64,000 nt of DNA from Woeseiaceae bacterium (GCA_028277185.1 JANQGQ010000037.1:1-64000), one strand, 5' to 3'; shown: positions 1 to 9,625, numbered from the stretch's first letter. Notes: a model not told the origin generated them from the sequence alone. A program made the numbers and translations.

Positions 1-2
1 AC

Positions 3-314
3 GAACTGCACGGTTACTACGCGCAAGGGGTGGGCACTGAGACGGCCGTGCTGCCTGAGGGCTGGCAAGACCGATTGATCCCGATCAACAACGAAAACAC
101 CAATGGGATCACGGGACTCTGCCTCGAGGTGCATGATCTGGCGGTTTCCAAGTTGATCGCTGGACGGATCAAAGATCTCGAATTCGTACAGGTGCTGGTC
201 CGGCACGATATGGTCAGGCGCCGGACTTTGCTTGAGCGGCTGGACAATGCCGACGTATCGGATGAGCTTCGCAAGGTTTGTCGCGGCCGCGTCCAATCGC
301 TGTTTGCAGCCTGA
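3..314 (+). CDS. DUF6036-like nucleotidyltransferase-type protein, 3' part
   Basis: This is the last 103 residues of a gene whose start lies before the window. The visible part carries the blocks GYYAQGVG, LPEGWQDRL and LEVHDLAVSKLIAGR, followed by KDLEFV. I recall these as typical of the DUF6036 family, uncharacterised proteins related to nucleotidyltransferases and often found near toxin-antitoxin or accessory genes. The catalytic part would lie upstream, so activity cannot be judged. It is followed by about 95 bp of non-coding DNA and then the first ECF sigma gene on the same strand. I see no functional link between the two. The family assignment is from memory of sequence motifs. Confidence 0.65.
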   Translation, partial: ELHGYYAQGVGTETAVLPEGWQDRLIPINNENTNGITGLCLEVHDLAVSKLIAGRIKDLEFVQVLVRHDMVRRRTLLERLDNADVSDELRKVCRGRVQSLFAA

Positions 315-410
315 ACTGACCGGCGGAAACTTCCGCGATCTTGTCACCCGAAACGCGCACTGGTTCGTCCATTACTATTGGACTGGCAGAAAACCGCTGC
401 AACGGGGCGC

Positions 411-1004
411 ATGGCAGGCAAAGACAGCTTCTACACAACCTTTCTATCACTGCGGGGTGCGCTGGCCCGCTCGGTGTCGGGGATCGTGCCGCCGAAGGAG
501 GTCGAGGACATCGTCCAGGAGACCTACGTGCGCGCCTGCCAGACCGAGCGAAAGACGACCATCAACACGCCGCGGTCGTTCTTGCTGAAAACCGCACGGC
601 ACCTGGCTCTGGACCATGTCAAACGCGCTGAGACGCGGCTCTCGGTGCACCTCGAGGACGACGATGAGGCGCCGCAGCCGGGACGGGATGCCTTGCTCGA
701 CGAGACCTTCGACGAGGTGGCCAGCAACGAGGAGTTCGCGCTGTTTTGCGAGGCGGTGCGGCACCTGCCCGTGCAGTGCCGGCGTGCGTTCGTGCTGAAA
801 AAGGTGTACGGCTACTCGCGCCGAGAGATCGCCCAGATCATGGGGCTTACGGAAAACACCGTGCAAACGCAAATCGCCCGGGGCATGAAGCGCTGCACCT
901 ACTTCATGGAGCAGATCGAGAAAGAGAAACAACGCGGGGAACGGCAAGGGTCGGAGCCGATGCGTCCGGCCGGTGCGGTCTCAATGCAGGATACGGAACG
1001 ATGA
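411..1004 (+). CDS. FecI-like ECF sigma factor, cassette 1
   Basis: A 197-residue ECF-type sigma-70 factor that should direct RNA polymerase to the promoters of its own cell-surface signalling locus. Region 2 is seen at about residues 10-75, with the conserved DIVQETYVRA block at 33-42. A region 4 helix-turn-helix follows at about 125-180 (RREIAQIMGLTENTVQTQIARG). The ATG at 411 is preferred over an upstream in-frame TTG at 378, because the sigma domain begins right after it and paralogues start at a similar distance. The stop codon overlaps the FecR start by ATGA, implying translational coupling. It is closest by eye to the sigma factor of cassette 3. Confidence 0.93.
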   Translation: MAGKDSFYTTFLSLRGALARSVSGIVPPKEVEDIVQETYVRACQTERKTTINTPRSFLLKTARHLALDHVKRAETRLSVHLEDDDEAPQPGRDALLDETFDEVASNEEFALFCEAVRHLPVQCRRAFVLKKVYGYSRREIAQIMGLTENTVQTQIARGMKRCTYFMEQIEKEKQRGERQGSEPMRPAGAVSMQDTER

Positions 1005-2041
1005 GCAATATCTACGAACTGCCGTCCAACGAGCGGCAATACGATGAGGCGAGTCTCTGGATCGAGCGCCTGGACGAGGGGCTGACGGAAGCGGAGACGT
1101 CGGAGCTGCAAGCCTGGATGGCGGCCAGCCCGGAGAACCAGGCCGTGTTGCTCAAGATGGCCCGGCTGTGGGACAAGATGGACACGCTCAGCCGTTTGTC
1201 GACCCTGTTTCCCGAGGAGTTGGGTGTCGTCCGCCGGCGCCGCTGGCCGCGGTATGCGGCAGCGGCCGCGCTGATGCTGGCCGTTGCTGTGGCGTGGGTC
1301 GGCGTTTCCGATACCCCGACGACGGTGGTCGACGAGATGTTGGTTCAGACCCGCGGCGAGAGCGTCTATGAGACCGCCATTGGGGAACACGCGACAGTGG
1401 CGCTCGCCGATGGCACCGAGCTGGTATTGAACACCGATAGCCGGATTCGCGTGCGCTACGGCGCCAGATATCGGCTGCTGGTCCTGGAAGCGGGCGAGGT
1501 GCATGTACAGGTGGCCGAAGACCCCAACCGTCCCCTGAGCGTGATTGCGGCGGGCAACATCGTGCAAGCCGTGGGCACGGCCTTCAATGTTGAGATAACC
1601 GACGATCGGCACATCGAGCTGGTGGTGACCGAAGGTCAGGTTCGTTTGGGGCTGCAGGCGGCAACCGCCGTCAGCGATAGCATGCCCCGTCCTGTTGTGC
1701 TGCCGGATACTGCGCCGATTGTCGCGGCCGGCGAAGAGGTGTTTCTCGGGCAGGCGGAACCGGAGGTGACTCCGGTATCCGAGGAAGAGATTGAAGTCAG
1801 ATTGTCCTGGCGGACGGGAAATCTGATCTTCAGCGGCGAGTCACTGGAGGAGACGGTTGCGGAAGTAGAGCGCTATACGTCCGTGGAATTCACAATCGTC
1901 GATGAAGAGCTAAAGCAGATACGTGTCTCCGGCGTGTTCCGTGTCGGCGATATTGACGGCATGTTGGCGGCGCTGAGGGAAAACCTGGATATCGACCACG
2001 AGCGGGTTGGTGACGATCGTGTGTTGTTGACAGCGCTGTGA
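1001..2041 (+). CDS. FecR-family anti-sigma regulator, cassette 1
   Basis: A 346-residue inner-membrane protein that should hold the cassette 1 sigma factor inactive and receive the signal from the receptor STN domain. The N-terminal cytoplasmic DUF4880-type domain is at about 15-62 (LWIERLDEGLTEAE). One membrane segment lies at about 85-102, and the periplasmic FecR domain at about 120-220 (TAIGEHATVAL, QAVGTAFNVEI). A C-terminal DUF4974/STN-like domain at about 275-346 includes AEVERYTSVEF. The start at 1001 overlaps the sigma stop (ATGA); a longer in-frame reading upstream only shadows the sigma gene. Sequence blocks match the FecR of cassette 3 much better than those of cassettes 2 and 4. 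Confidence 0.93.
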   Translation: MSNIYELPSNERQYDEASLWIERLDEGLTEAETSELQAWMAASPENQAVLLKMARLWDKMDTLSRLSTLFPEELGVVRRRRWPRYAAAAALMLAVAVAWVGVSDTPTTVVDEMLVQTRGESVYETAIGEHATVALADGTELVLNTDSRIRVRYGARYRLLVLEAGEVHVQVAEDPNRPLSVIAAGNIVQAVGTAFNVEITDDRHIELVVTEGQVRLGLQAATAVSDSMPRPVVLPDTAPIVAAGEEVFLGQAEPEVTPVSEEEIEVRLSWRTGNLIFSGESLEETVAEVERYTSVEFTIVDEELKQIRVSGVFRVGDIDGMLAALRENLDIDHERVGDDRVLLTAL

Positions 2042-2078
2042 CGTTGTTCCGTTTTTCGTTCGAAGTCTTTTCATCCTC

Positions 2079-5000
2079 ATGTCGCTCGAAACAATGGCTG
2101 AGTCGTCTACTCGGTACGCGCGAGAAACAACGCGTGCTGAGTGGATCTGGCGTGTCGTCGCGATCGGCCTTATGGGGTTGGTGCTGACGATACCCATTCG
2201 GGCGATGGCCGATGAGCAGACACCCGAGACGACCATCGAGTTCGATATCCCTCAGCAGCGTGCGGACCTTGCGCTAACGCAATTCGCAGAACAAGCGAAC
2301 CTGACGCTGCTGTTTCCCTTCGAGGGGGTGCGGGATCGGACGGCCAATGCGTTGACCGGGGAATACACGCTCGACGAGGCGATTGAAGCCTTACTCGCGG
2401 GCACGGGGTTAACGCCGACGTTTAAGAACGCGCTTGTTCTCGATATTGCGATCGATAGCGATCCGACAGTAGACGAGGACGGAATGAATACCAAGAAGAA
2501 GGCGGGGTTGGTTGCGGTACTGGCTGGTGTGTTGGCAGGCGGGGTGAGTGCTCAGGAAGTAGCGGTCGACGAACAAGAGAGTCTAAGGAGCGTTGTAACG
2601 GGCCGCGTAGTAGACGCTCGTACTGGGGTGAACCTCAAAGGTGCGAAGGTCACAATTGAAGAAACCGGTCAATGGACAAGTACTGGCGACCTAGGTGAGT
2701 TTCGGTTTTCGAATATCGAGGCCGGCAGTTACACGTTGAGTGTTTCCTTTCTAGGCTACGCACACGAGTCAGTGACGATTGCTCCAGTTGATGGGCTACC
2801 AGTGAGTGAGGTTATTACACTCAGGGGCGGATCGGGCCTCGAAGAAATCATCGTGTACGGTCAGCGGTCAGCACGCGCGCAGGCGCTCAACATCGAGAGA
2901 ACTGCACCAAATTCGATGACTGTCCTGAGCGCAGATCAACTCGGTGCCTTCAACGGTACTACGATCTCCGAGGCATTGCGGCGGGCTCCAGGCGTTGCCT
3001 TCGTTCCAGACGGGGACACGGGAGACGGAAGAAACATTATCGTAAGGGGCCTAGAGCCAGACTTGAATCAGGTGCAGCTGAACGGAATCAGGTTATTGGA
3101 TGGTACTGGCGAAGGGCGTTCGCCGGATTTGAGCACATTACTTACCGAAGCCATTGATACCGTAACGATCAAGACTTCCCTCCTGCCGAGCGACGACACG
3201 AACGGGGCGGGAGGGCTGGTAGAGATCGAGACCAAGTCTCCACTTGATCGCCCGGAAAAGTTTGCCAGTTTAGGCGTGGAGTACGGCGAGAGCGGAAACG
3301 ACTTCGGCGACGATTTCCTGGTCAACGGAACGCTCTCTCGAGCATTCGGGCCGAGAAGAGACTTCGGTTTGAGCCTTTCTGCTTCCTATCGGGGGCGGGA
3401 AACGACTCAGGTCAACTACGCACTCGACACGCTACAGTTCTCCGAATTTGGGGCCGTTGATCTTCCTTTGGGGGCGGGAAGCCCCCTTGTGAATCTCACA
3501 GGAGGCGCTGTCAACCCACTAGATGTGTTTCCTTTTGACGGTGGCGGATCCGAAGTATACGCACGTGGATCATCGGCATCGCTTCAAACCGTCGATGATG
3601 AAACGCTATTGGTAATCGGCAGCGCACAGAAGCTGGTTGGATCCCACTCGGATCTGAGATTCGACGTGACGTATACCGAGCGGAATCAGAGCCGGTATTC
3701 TGCGGCGACAAATTTTGCAACAGAAGCCAACTACGTTGTTGGACCGGTAGACGAGTTTGGTGGTCAGGTCAGTCGCTATTTGACAGTCGAGGATCCGTTT
3801 GAGGGAAATCCGTTCGCAGACTTCTTTGGCACCGGGATAGTCGGGAACGCAATTCGGACTGCGGAATATGCTCCGGATGATACAAGTGAAACCCTGAGCA
3901 TTAACTTTCGGGGTACGACAGACATCAAGTCGTGGAGCCTGAACTATTCGGCTGGCTATACAGACTCATCAACAAACTCTGTCGGTTCTACGTCTCTCAC
4001 AATCGCCCCCGTAGGCAGTGAATCGACAGGCATAGTCGGGAACTTTGCTCTGGATCCGAGCTTGTTGTCAGGTCGAGCGCGAGCCAACACGAACAACGGT
4101 AGAGTGGTATCCATATTCGATCCGCTGATCCCAGGTGCGGATGGTCAGTTTGTCCTGCCCTCCCTGAGCCCGGAAGGTTTCGCCTTCTTTAATACGTTGG
4201 ATGGGCTTACGCTCGAAGATTTTCGTACTTCTACGCCGAGTGAAGGTGAAGGCGGGGCTATTACCTTAGCTGGTAGCTTGCGAAGAGACTTCGTTGATTC
4301 TCCGCTTTCTTACATTGAAGTTGGATTCAACTATCAGGACACTGAGTTCGAAAACCGCCGTGGCCTTGGGGTCCGTAGAACCTTCCGTCCGACTGCGAAT
4401 GTGCTGCTCTCTGATCTTGGCCTGGAGTTCGGGCAGGGGCTACTCGGGACGGTAGGGGCAGAAAATGATCTTGCGGCACTGAGTCAAGGCAGTGTTCTTT
4501 CTGTCTTTGCTAACTCCCAAACTCTGGTCGACAATGGACTGCTGACGGTAAGCGAGTCAGAGCTTACCGAAGACGCGGGCGTACTTGGTCTAACGGGCTT
4601 CAACCAGACCGGTGAAGAAACGCTCGCAGGCTATCTCCAAGCACGGTTCGACATCGGAAAACTGGAGGTTATCGGGGGGGTGCGTGTAGAACGTCTCGAA
4701 TTATCGTCTACGTTCTTCGACGGGCCTCGCTTGTTCAACGGGCCGTTTCTGGATATTGAATTGTTCGAGGAGCTTGGTCAGCGTCGGTCCGACTCGATCT
4801 CGCAAACGGATGTACTTCCACGAATTCAAGCCAACTATCGGATAAACGAAGACATGTTGATCAGGTCGTCGTTTTACACGACTGTTTCCCGGCCGCAGCT
4901 TGAAAACCTGACGCAAGAGCGGAGTTATCTTCGGACTGTTCCATCGCCGCCGTTTACCCAAGACCGGCTGAGGGTAACTGCGGGTAATCCTGACCTCAAG

Positions 5001-5756
5001 CCCTCTACAACGCTGAACTTCGGCCTTGGTTGGGAATGGTACACCGGCTCCGTCGGAGTCATCAAAGTCAATGGTTTCTATAAGACGATAGAGAATCCTC
5101 TGCAGGATGTTCGAATCACAGGAGGGAGCGAGCTTGTTGCTGACGATGTTTCCTTGCCAGACATTCCAGAGTTTCAGCCCACCGATGCTACTGATGTGCT
5201 GATTACGATACCGCGGAATGGCGATGAGGACTGGGATCTCTACGGCGTCGAGTTGGTTTTTGAGAGACAGTTCGACTTCCTACCGGGTGTTTGGTCGGGA
5301 CTTGGAATCATTGTCAACGCTACGTTCACAGAGAGCAGCAGCGAGCGTCAAATCGAAAACTTCTTCCTCGATGAGCCGATCACCCTCGATGACATTCCGT
5401 TCAACGGATCTCCTGAGTACTCAGGAACATTTGGTCTGACTTATAACCAGTACGGTTTCGATGCTAGTCTTTTCTACTCTGTGCAAGACCGACGCCTCGC
5501 TTCTTTTCAAGGGTTTGGCCTCAGTCGCTTCGATGAGGAGATCGATAGTCTCGACTTACGAATAGACTATCTTACGGAATTCAACGGATCTACAGTACGG
5601 TTCTTCGTTCGTGGCAACGATCTCTTGAAGGGCGACGATGACCCATTCTTGGAAACGACGACCGGTGGGCAATTCGGATCTCCTTCCTACTACGACGGTG
5701 CGCGCTTTTTCGGTGGTCGTTCGTTCTACACCGGTGTAAACATCTCGTTCCTTTGA
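2079..5756 (+). CDS. TonB-dependent receptor with STN and carboxypeptidase-regulatory domains, cassette 1
   Basis: A 1225-residue outer-membrane transducer-receptor. Order: signal-anchor-like segment at about 24-44, STN domain at about 52-125 (FDIPQQRADLALTQFAEQ), then a second signal-peptide-like stretch at 136-159 (MNTKKKAGLVAVLAGVLAGG, then VSAQ). A CarboxypepD_reg-like beta-sandwich follows at about 172-250 (VVTGRVVDARTGVNLKGAKV), with a TonB-box-like EEIIVYG, the plug at about 265-385 (NGTTISEALRRAPGVAF) and the beta-barrel to the end, finishing in SFL. It should import a ligand using TonB energy and signal to FecR. The internal Met136 could be an alternative start of a receptor lacking STN. 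The substrate is unknown; the GldA-like ABC genes follow directly. Confidence 0.92.
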   Translation: MSLETMAESSTRYARETTRAEWIWRVVAIGLMGLVLTIPIRAMADEQTPETTIEFDIPQQRADLALTQFAEQANLTLLFPFEGVRDRTANALTGEYTLDEAIEALLAGTGLTPTFKNALVLDIAIDSDPTVDEDGMNTKKKAGLVAVLAGVLAGGVSAQEVAVDEQESLRSVVTGRVVDARTGVNLKGAKVTIEETGQWTSTGDLGEFRFSNIEAGSYTLSVSFLGYAHESVTIAPVDGLPVSEVITLRGGSGLEEIIVYGQRSARAQALNIERTAPNSMTVLSADQLGAFNGTTISEALRRAPGVAFVPDGDTGDGRNIIVRGLEPDLNQVQLNGIRLLDGTGEGRSPDLSTLLTEAIDTVTIKTSLLPSDDTNGAGGLVEIETKSPLDRPEKFASLGVEYGESGNDFGDDFLVNGTLSRAFGPRRDFGLSLSASYRGRETTQVNYALDTLQFSEFGAVDLPLGAGSPLVNLTGGAVNPLDVFPFDGGGSEVYARGSSASLQTVDDETLLVIGSAQKLVGSHSDLRFDVTYTERNQSRYSAATNFATEANYVVGPVDEFGGQVSRYLTVEDPFEGNPFADFFGTGIVGNAIRTAEYAPDDTSETLSINFRGTTDIKSWSLNYSAGYTDSSTNSVGSTSLTIAPVGSESTGIVGNFALDPSLLSGRARANTNNGRVVSIFDPLIPGADGQFVLPSLSPEGFAFFNTLDGLTLEDFRTSTPSEGEGGAITLAGSLRRDFVDSPLSYIEVGFNYQDTEFENRRGLGVRRTFRPTANVLLSDLGLEFGQGLLGTVGAENDLAALSQGSVLSVFANSQTLVDNGLLTVSESELTEDAGVLGLTGFNQTGEETLAGYLQARFDIGKLEVIGGVRVERLELSSTFFDGPRLFNGPFLDIELFEELGQRRSDSISQTDVLPRIQANYRINEDMLIRSSFYTTVSRPQLENLTQERSYLRTVPSPPFTQDRLRVTAGNPDLKPSTTLNFGLGWEWYTGSVGVIKVNGFYKTIENPLQDVRITGGSELVADDVSLPDIPEFQPTDATDVLITIPRNGDEDWDLYGVELVFERQFDFLPGVWSGLGIIVNATFTESSSERQIENFFLDEPITLDDIPFNGSPEYSGTFGLTYNQYGFDASLFYSVQDRRLASFQGFGLSRFDEEIDSLDLRIDYLTEFNGSTVRFFVRGNDLLKGDDDPFLETTTGGQFGSPSYYDGARFFGGRSFYTGVNISFL

Positions 5757-5848
5757 TGCTCGTATGGAGCCTGATTCCTCCCTTACTCACGCTTGAGCTA
5801 AATAAGACCGACCTCGGAATAGAGGCGTTCTTGTAGTGTCCATCGAAT

Positions 5849-6808
5849 ATGAGTCGAAACGACTTTCCGCATTCCGTCGTTGACGTACGGAACGTATCTC
5901 ACCGATACGCCGAACAGTGGGCTGTTCGAGACGTCAGTTTTTCCATCGAAGGTTCAGGAGTGATTGGGCTTCTCGGCGCGAATGGTGCTGGTAAATCCAC
6001 TTGTATGAATGCCATGTGCGGAGTACTGCAGGCGACGGATGGAGATATCTTTGTAAACGGCAAGAGCATTGCACACAATCCAGACGCCGCAAAAAGGGAG
6101 CTGGGTTTTCTGCCTCAACAGGTACCACTATACCCAGAGTTCACCGTCGACGAGTATCTGAGGTATTGCGGGTCGCTTCGGGGACTTTCAGGGCAAGACG
6201 CTGACAAAGCCGTCAAGGAGGCAAAAGGTAAATGCGGCGTATCGCACTTCTCCAAGCGACTTATTGGGGCGCTCTCTGGCGGATATCGGCAGCGTGTAGG
6301 GTTGGCTCAGGCCATACTTCACAAGCCAAGTCTTGTCGTCCTGGACGAGCCGACCAACGGTCTGGATCCCAACCAGATTGTCGCTGTTCGGGACTTAATC
6401 TGCGAGATTGGTGAAGAGCGTACAGTGCTGTTGTCCACTCATGTCCTCACTGAGGTAAATGAGTCCTGTGAGGAAGTGCGAATGCTCCACGCCGGGCGTT
6501 TGGTTTTCTCCGGAGCTACTTATGAATTCCGTGACCTCATTCCTCCAAGGGGTATCCGCGTCTCCATGAAGAATCCGCCCGACAGTTCGGTTGTGGGACT
6601 CATACCAGGGGTCCTCGGCGTCGATCCAATCAACGCGAACACGTTTGTCGTGTCGACAGAGCAGATCGCTGAAGTGACCGATTTATTGATCGCGGAATCA
6701 GTCAGGTCCAATTGGCGCCTCCAGGAAATCACAGCTCTTCGCGCCAGTATGGAGGAGGTCTTTGCTTACCTGTCGGGTGAGGTGGCAGCTCCCGTCCAAA
6801 GCAGCTGA
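5849..6808 (+). CDS. ABC transporter ATPase, GldA-like, cassette 1
   Basis: A 319-residue ABC ATPase. The Walker A GANGAGKST is at 43-51, the Q-loop at Gln90, the signature LSGGYRQR from 142, Walker B LVVLDEP at 162-168 and the H-loop His at about 198 (LLSTHVL). The C-terminal extension after about 210 is usual for the ABC-2 ATPases of the NatA/GldA/NosF group. It should power the permease encoded 30 bp downstream. Its position directly after the cassette 1 receptor suggests co-expression under the same ECF sigma factor. A close paralogue sits at the same place in cassette 2. The transported substrate and direction are not shown by the sequence. Confidence 0.93.
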   Translation: MSRNDFPHSVVDVRNVSHRYAEQWAVRDVSFSIEGSGVIGLLGANGAGKSTCMNAMCGVLQATDGDIFVNGKSIAHNPDAAKRELGFLPQQVPLYPEFTVDEYLRYCGSLRGLSGQDADKAVKEAKGKCGVSHFSKRLIGALSGGYRQRVGLAQAILHKPSLVVLDEPTNGLDPNQIVAVRDLICEIGEERTVLLSTHVLTEVNESCEEVRMLHAGRLVFSGATYEFRDLIPPRGIRVSMKNPPDSSVVGLIPGVLGVDPINANTFVVSTEQIAEVTDLLIAESVRSNWRLQEITALRASMEEVFAYLSGEVAAPVQSS

Positions 6809-6838
6809 AGATTAAGCGGCTAATAGAACCGAATAGCT

Positions 6839-9082
6839 ATGACTTCGATAAAGATCGCGGTATCCGAGATACGGTCCATATTTGTATCGCCCGTTGCGTG
6901 GGTTCTGTACATCATATTTGTAGTGCAAACGTCTGTCCGTTTCGTGGAAAGAGGATTGTTCACAGTTGCGAGGCAGCAGTTCGATGGGGTTTCAGAAGGG
7001 CAGTCATTTGCATCCTATCTGTTCTCAGCAAACGATTTCAGCATCGCGAGCGGGCTTCAGGACAATTTGATCTTCTATATTCCGCTCCTGACAATGGGGC
7101 TGTTGTCCAGAGAGACACAGACAGGAACCATTCGCCTCTTGTTATCTTCGCCAATACGGATCAGCGATATCGTCATAGGAAAGTATCTCGCTGCTCTCGC
7201 CTACATTGGATTGATGATAGCGTTTCTCATAGCCCTGCTATTCTTGGGATGTGTTTTGGTTCCAGGTCTAGACTACCCTCTCGCGCTCGCTGCGTTTCTC
7301 TCCATCTTCCTACTCGCCAGCGCATACGCAGCAATTGGACTGTTCATGTCATCGCTGACCTCCCATCAGTTGGTCGCGGCCGCGGGAACACTGGCAGTTC
7401 TTTCGATTCTTGCCTTTATAGGCGGAGTGGGGCAGCGCGTGCCGATTCTTGCGGACGTGACGTATTGGCTATCAATGGCTGGTCGTGCCGAATACATGAG
7501 AAACGGGTTGGTAGCATCAAAGGATGTGTGGTACTTCTTCTCCATCATCGGATTGTTTCTCGGTTTCACCTGGTTTCGGCTCTACTTCCAAAGGGCATCG
7601 CTTGACCTTGTAGGGCGCGCGTCCCGAATACTGACCTTGTTGGGTGTCGTTCTTCTTTTCGGAGCGTTTACGTCGAGACCTTCCTTCACGGCTTACTGGG
7701 ATGCGACGTTCAATGATCGCCGGACGTTGGGTCCAGAGGGACAAGCCGCAATGGCGAACATAGAGGGACCGTGGCATCTGACGGTTTACGCGAACGTTCT
7801 CCATCATCAAATCAACCGCCATCTACCGGCGACGCAGAGGCCGACTTTCAGGAGTCTCTTTCAGGATTTCGTAAGGGAGAACCATCGGGTTCACGTAGAG
7901 TACAAGTTCTTTTACGGACCGACCAAAAATCCGGCGCTATTTCGAGAGTACGAGGGTTTGAGCGACTCAGAAATTGCCCAGATCTTCGCGAGCCAGTATC
8001 GCTTTGATTTTGACAGCTTTCTATCGATCGAAGACGTAAAGGATCAGATTGGCTGGCGCGCCGACACGCCGCAGGGCGGATTCTACGTGCTCGGTTGGAA
8101 TGGCCGCCGGGAAGTGATTGGTACCTTCGATGATCTGAAGTACTACCCGGACAGACGGACCATTACAGCGGGAATGCGACGTCTTGGATCCAGCCCAATG
8201 ACTATTGGCTACGTCGTCGATGCACAGTCGCGACCCGTTCTTCAGCGAGGCGCGTCATCACACTTCACGTTTGTTGGCGACTACGCGGCGAGATATACAT
8301 TGGTGAATCTGGGATTCGACGTTGAAGAGGTATCGCTCAAGTACAGCAATCTCAACGAAGTTGATGTATTGGCGATTGCGGACCCGAAGGTGCCGTTAGA
8401 CGAGGCGGAGTTGGTAGCTCTTGAAAGGTATTTGGAGACTGGTGGCAATCTGATTGTTTTCGCGGAACCGGGTAGCGAAGAACCTCTGACCCCTTTGTTC
8501 GGTATGCTCGGTGTCGAATTCGACTCGAATAGTGTCATTCAGTCTGCCGATGGTGGCTCGCTCGACTTGGCGTATCCGGATCTTTCAGCAGGTTGGAAGA
8601 CGAACGGCCTGTTGGAACCGCCCCAGTCGCAAAGGCCTGTCCTGATCGGAGCTGTCGGTTTGAAGCCGGTGTCCGGTGGCATGTTCGATTTTGAAACAGT
8701 GCTAACTACTGGAGGTGATGGGAGTAAGACGGTCGGGTCAAAAGGTGTGGCAGTAGTCGCTGAACGTCTGGTTTCAGATAAGCGGCAACGAATTGTCGTG
8801 GTAGGTGACGCGGATTTCGCTTCTGGAAGCGCCTTGGCTGCGGGTGTCGGTACAAGGCCGAGTATTCTGCTCTTATCGAGTCTCTTTAGATACCTTAGCG
8901 AGGATCAGTATCCAATTACCTTCGATAGACTGCTCGACGGACCCGATGCTCGACGATACGACGATAGTATAGGCATAGAGTTGCGCGACTTGGATCATTT
9001 CAAATTCTACCTGTACGGTTTGATTCCAGCAGCCCTCTTCGTTTTCGGCTCTGGGTTGCTTGCTTATCGCCGCAAGTGGTAA
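6839..9082 (+). CDS. GldF-GldG fused ABC permease, cassette 1
   Basis: A 747-residue membrane protein joining two parts usually encoded separately. Residues 1 to about 260 form an ABC-2 permease with about six hydrophobic segments, including the conserved YIPLLTMGLLSRE and LLLSSPIRISDIVIGKYLAA. After a further membrane segment near 270, residues of about 300-700 resemble the soluble auxiliary domain of GldG-type proteins (ABC_transp_aux family). This domain has motifs such as FFYGPTKNP, GGNLIVFAEPGS and VVVGDADFASGS. A last membrane helix lies near the C-terminus (YGLIPAALFVFGSGLLAYRR). It pairs with the upstream ATPase. In gliding bacteria GldA/F/G form one ABC complex; here gliding is not implied. 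Export or extraction of a lipid or peptide is possible but unproven. Confidence 0.88.
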   Translation: MTSIKIAVSEIRSIFVSPVAWVLYIIFVVQTSVRFVERGLFTVARQQFDGVSEGQSFASYLFSANDFSIASGLQDNLIFYIPLLTMGLLSRETQTGTIRLLLSSPIRISDIVIGKYLAALAYIGLMIAFLIALLFLGCVLVPGLDYPLALAAFLSIFLLASAYAAIGLFMSSLTSHQLVAAAGTLAVLSILAFIGGVGQRVPILADVTYWLSMAGRAEYMRNGLVASKDVWYFFSIIGLFLGFTWFRLYFQRASLDLVGRASRILTLLGVVLLFGAFTSRPSFTAYWDATFNDRRTLGPEGQAAMANIEGPWHLTVYANVLHHQINRHLPATQRPTFRSLFQDFVRENHRVHVEYKFFYGPTKNPALFREYEGLSDSEIAQIFASQYRFDFDSFLSIEDVKDQIGWRADTPQGGFYVLGWNGRREVIGTFDDLKYYPDRRTITAGMRRLGSSPMTIGYVVDAQSRPVLQRGASSHFTFVGDYAARYTLVNLGFDVEEVSLKYSNLNEVDVLAIADPKVPLDEAELVALERYLETGGNLIVFAEPGSEEPLTPLFGMLGVEFDSNSVIQSADGGSLDLAYPDLSAGWKTNGLLEPPQSQRPVLIGAVGLKPVSGGMFDFETVLTTGGDGSKTVGSKGVAVVAERLVSDKRQRIVVVGDADFASGSALAAGVGTRPSILLLSSLFRYLSEDQYPITFDRLLDGPDARRYDDSIGIELRDLDHFKFYLYGLIPAALFVFGSGLLAYRRKW

Positions 9083-9259
9083 GCGATCCGGACGTGAAAT
9101 AGAGTGTCGCAGACTAAAACGCGTAAGCGCTGACATGCTGGCATTGGCCCGATTGATACGGAGGTCGCTCAATGAGCAGCAAAACGACGATCACGGTTCA
9201 GTGGCCCGATCCGATGGTCGTCGGATACCTTGCAACTTGAGGCGATGCAGACCCAACGC

Positions 9260-9625
9260 CTAACGCTGACGTAGCGCTTCGTCAAGCGCCTGCCGGATTC
9301 GAAAAGAATTCGCCTGCAGAATCGCCGGCACGTCACGAGTTTGCCGAATCAGTGCCACAATCGCGATCTGCTTTTCGCCGATCGGTACATAGACAAGGTA
9401 GTGCTCTCCGACGGGATAGATGGCGAGACTCGTATCGCCTGCGAGATCGTCCCGGTCTTGAACGGCAGCCTGATTGACCGCGGCAGATTCCGCAGCGTCG
9501 TGAAGCCGCCGGAAGTACGCTTGTGTTCGCTCCGTGCCCCATCGGGACAACGACCAGGCCTGGGCTATTCTGAAATCGCGAACCGCCGTTGCCGTCAGCC
9601 GATACGACTTGCGCCGTCGAGGCAC
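9260..9625 (-). CDS. RelE/ParE-family toxin
   Basis: A 121-residue basic protein of the ParE/RelE toxin superfamily. It has the typical N-terminal helices (TATAVRDFRIAQAWSLSRWG followed by Tyr and Phe), the strand block SLAIYPVGEHYLVYVPIG and the C-terminal strand IAIVALIRQTRDVP. ParE-type members poison DNA gyrase and RelE-type members cleave mRNA; the sequence alone leaves this open, although pairing with a ParD-like antitoxin favours ParE. The start is a GTG at 9625 whose first base is the last base of the antitoxin stop (TAGTG), so translation is probably coupled. The usual order, antitoxin first, is kept. Confidence 0.87.
   Translation of the reverse strand: MPRRRKSYRLTATAVRDFRIAQAWSLSRWGTERTQAYFRRLHDAAESAAVNQAAVQDRDDLAGDTSLAIYPVGEHYLVYVPIGEKQIAIVALIRQTRDVPAILQANSFRIRQALDEALRQR

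Noticed and set aside
899..1612. Long minus-strand frame of 237 codons opposite FecR of cassette 1
   Set aside because: It lies antisense to a well-supported FecR gene, has no recognisable domain, and GC-rich coding DNA often produces such shadows.
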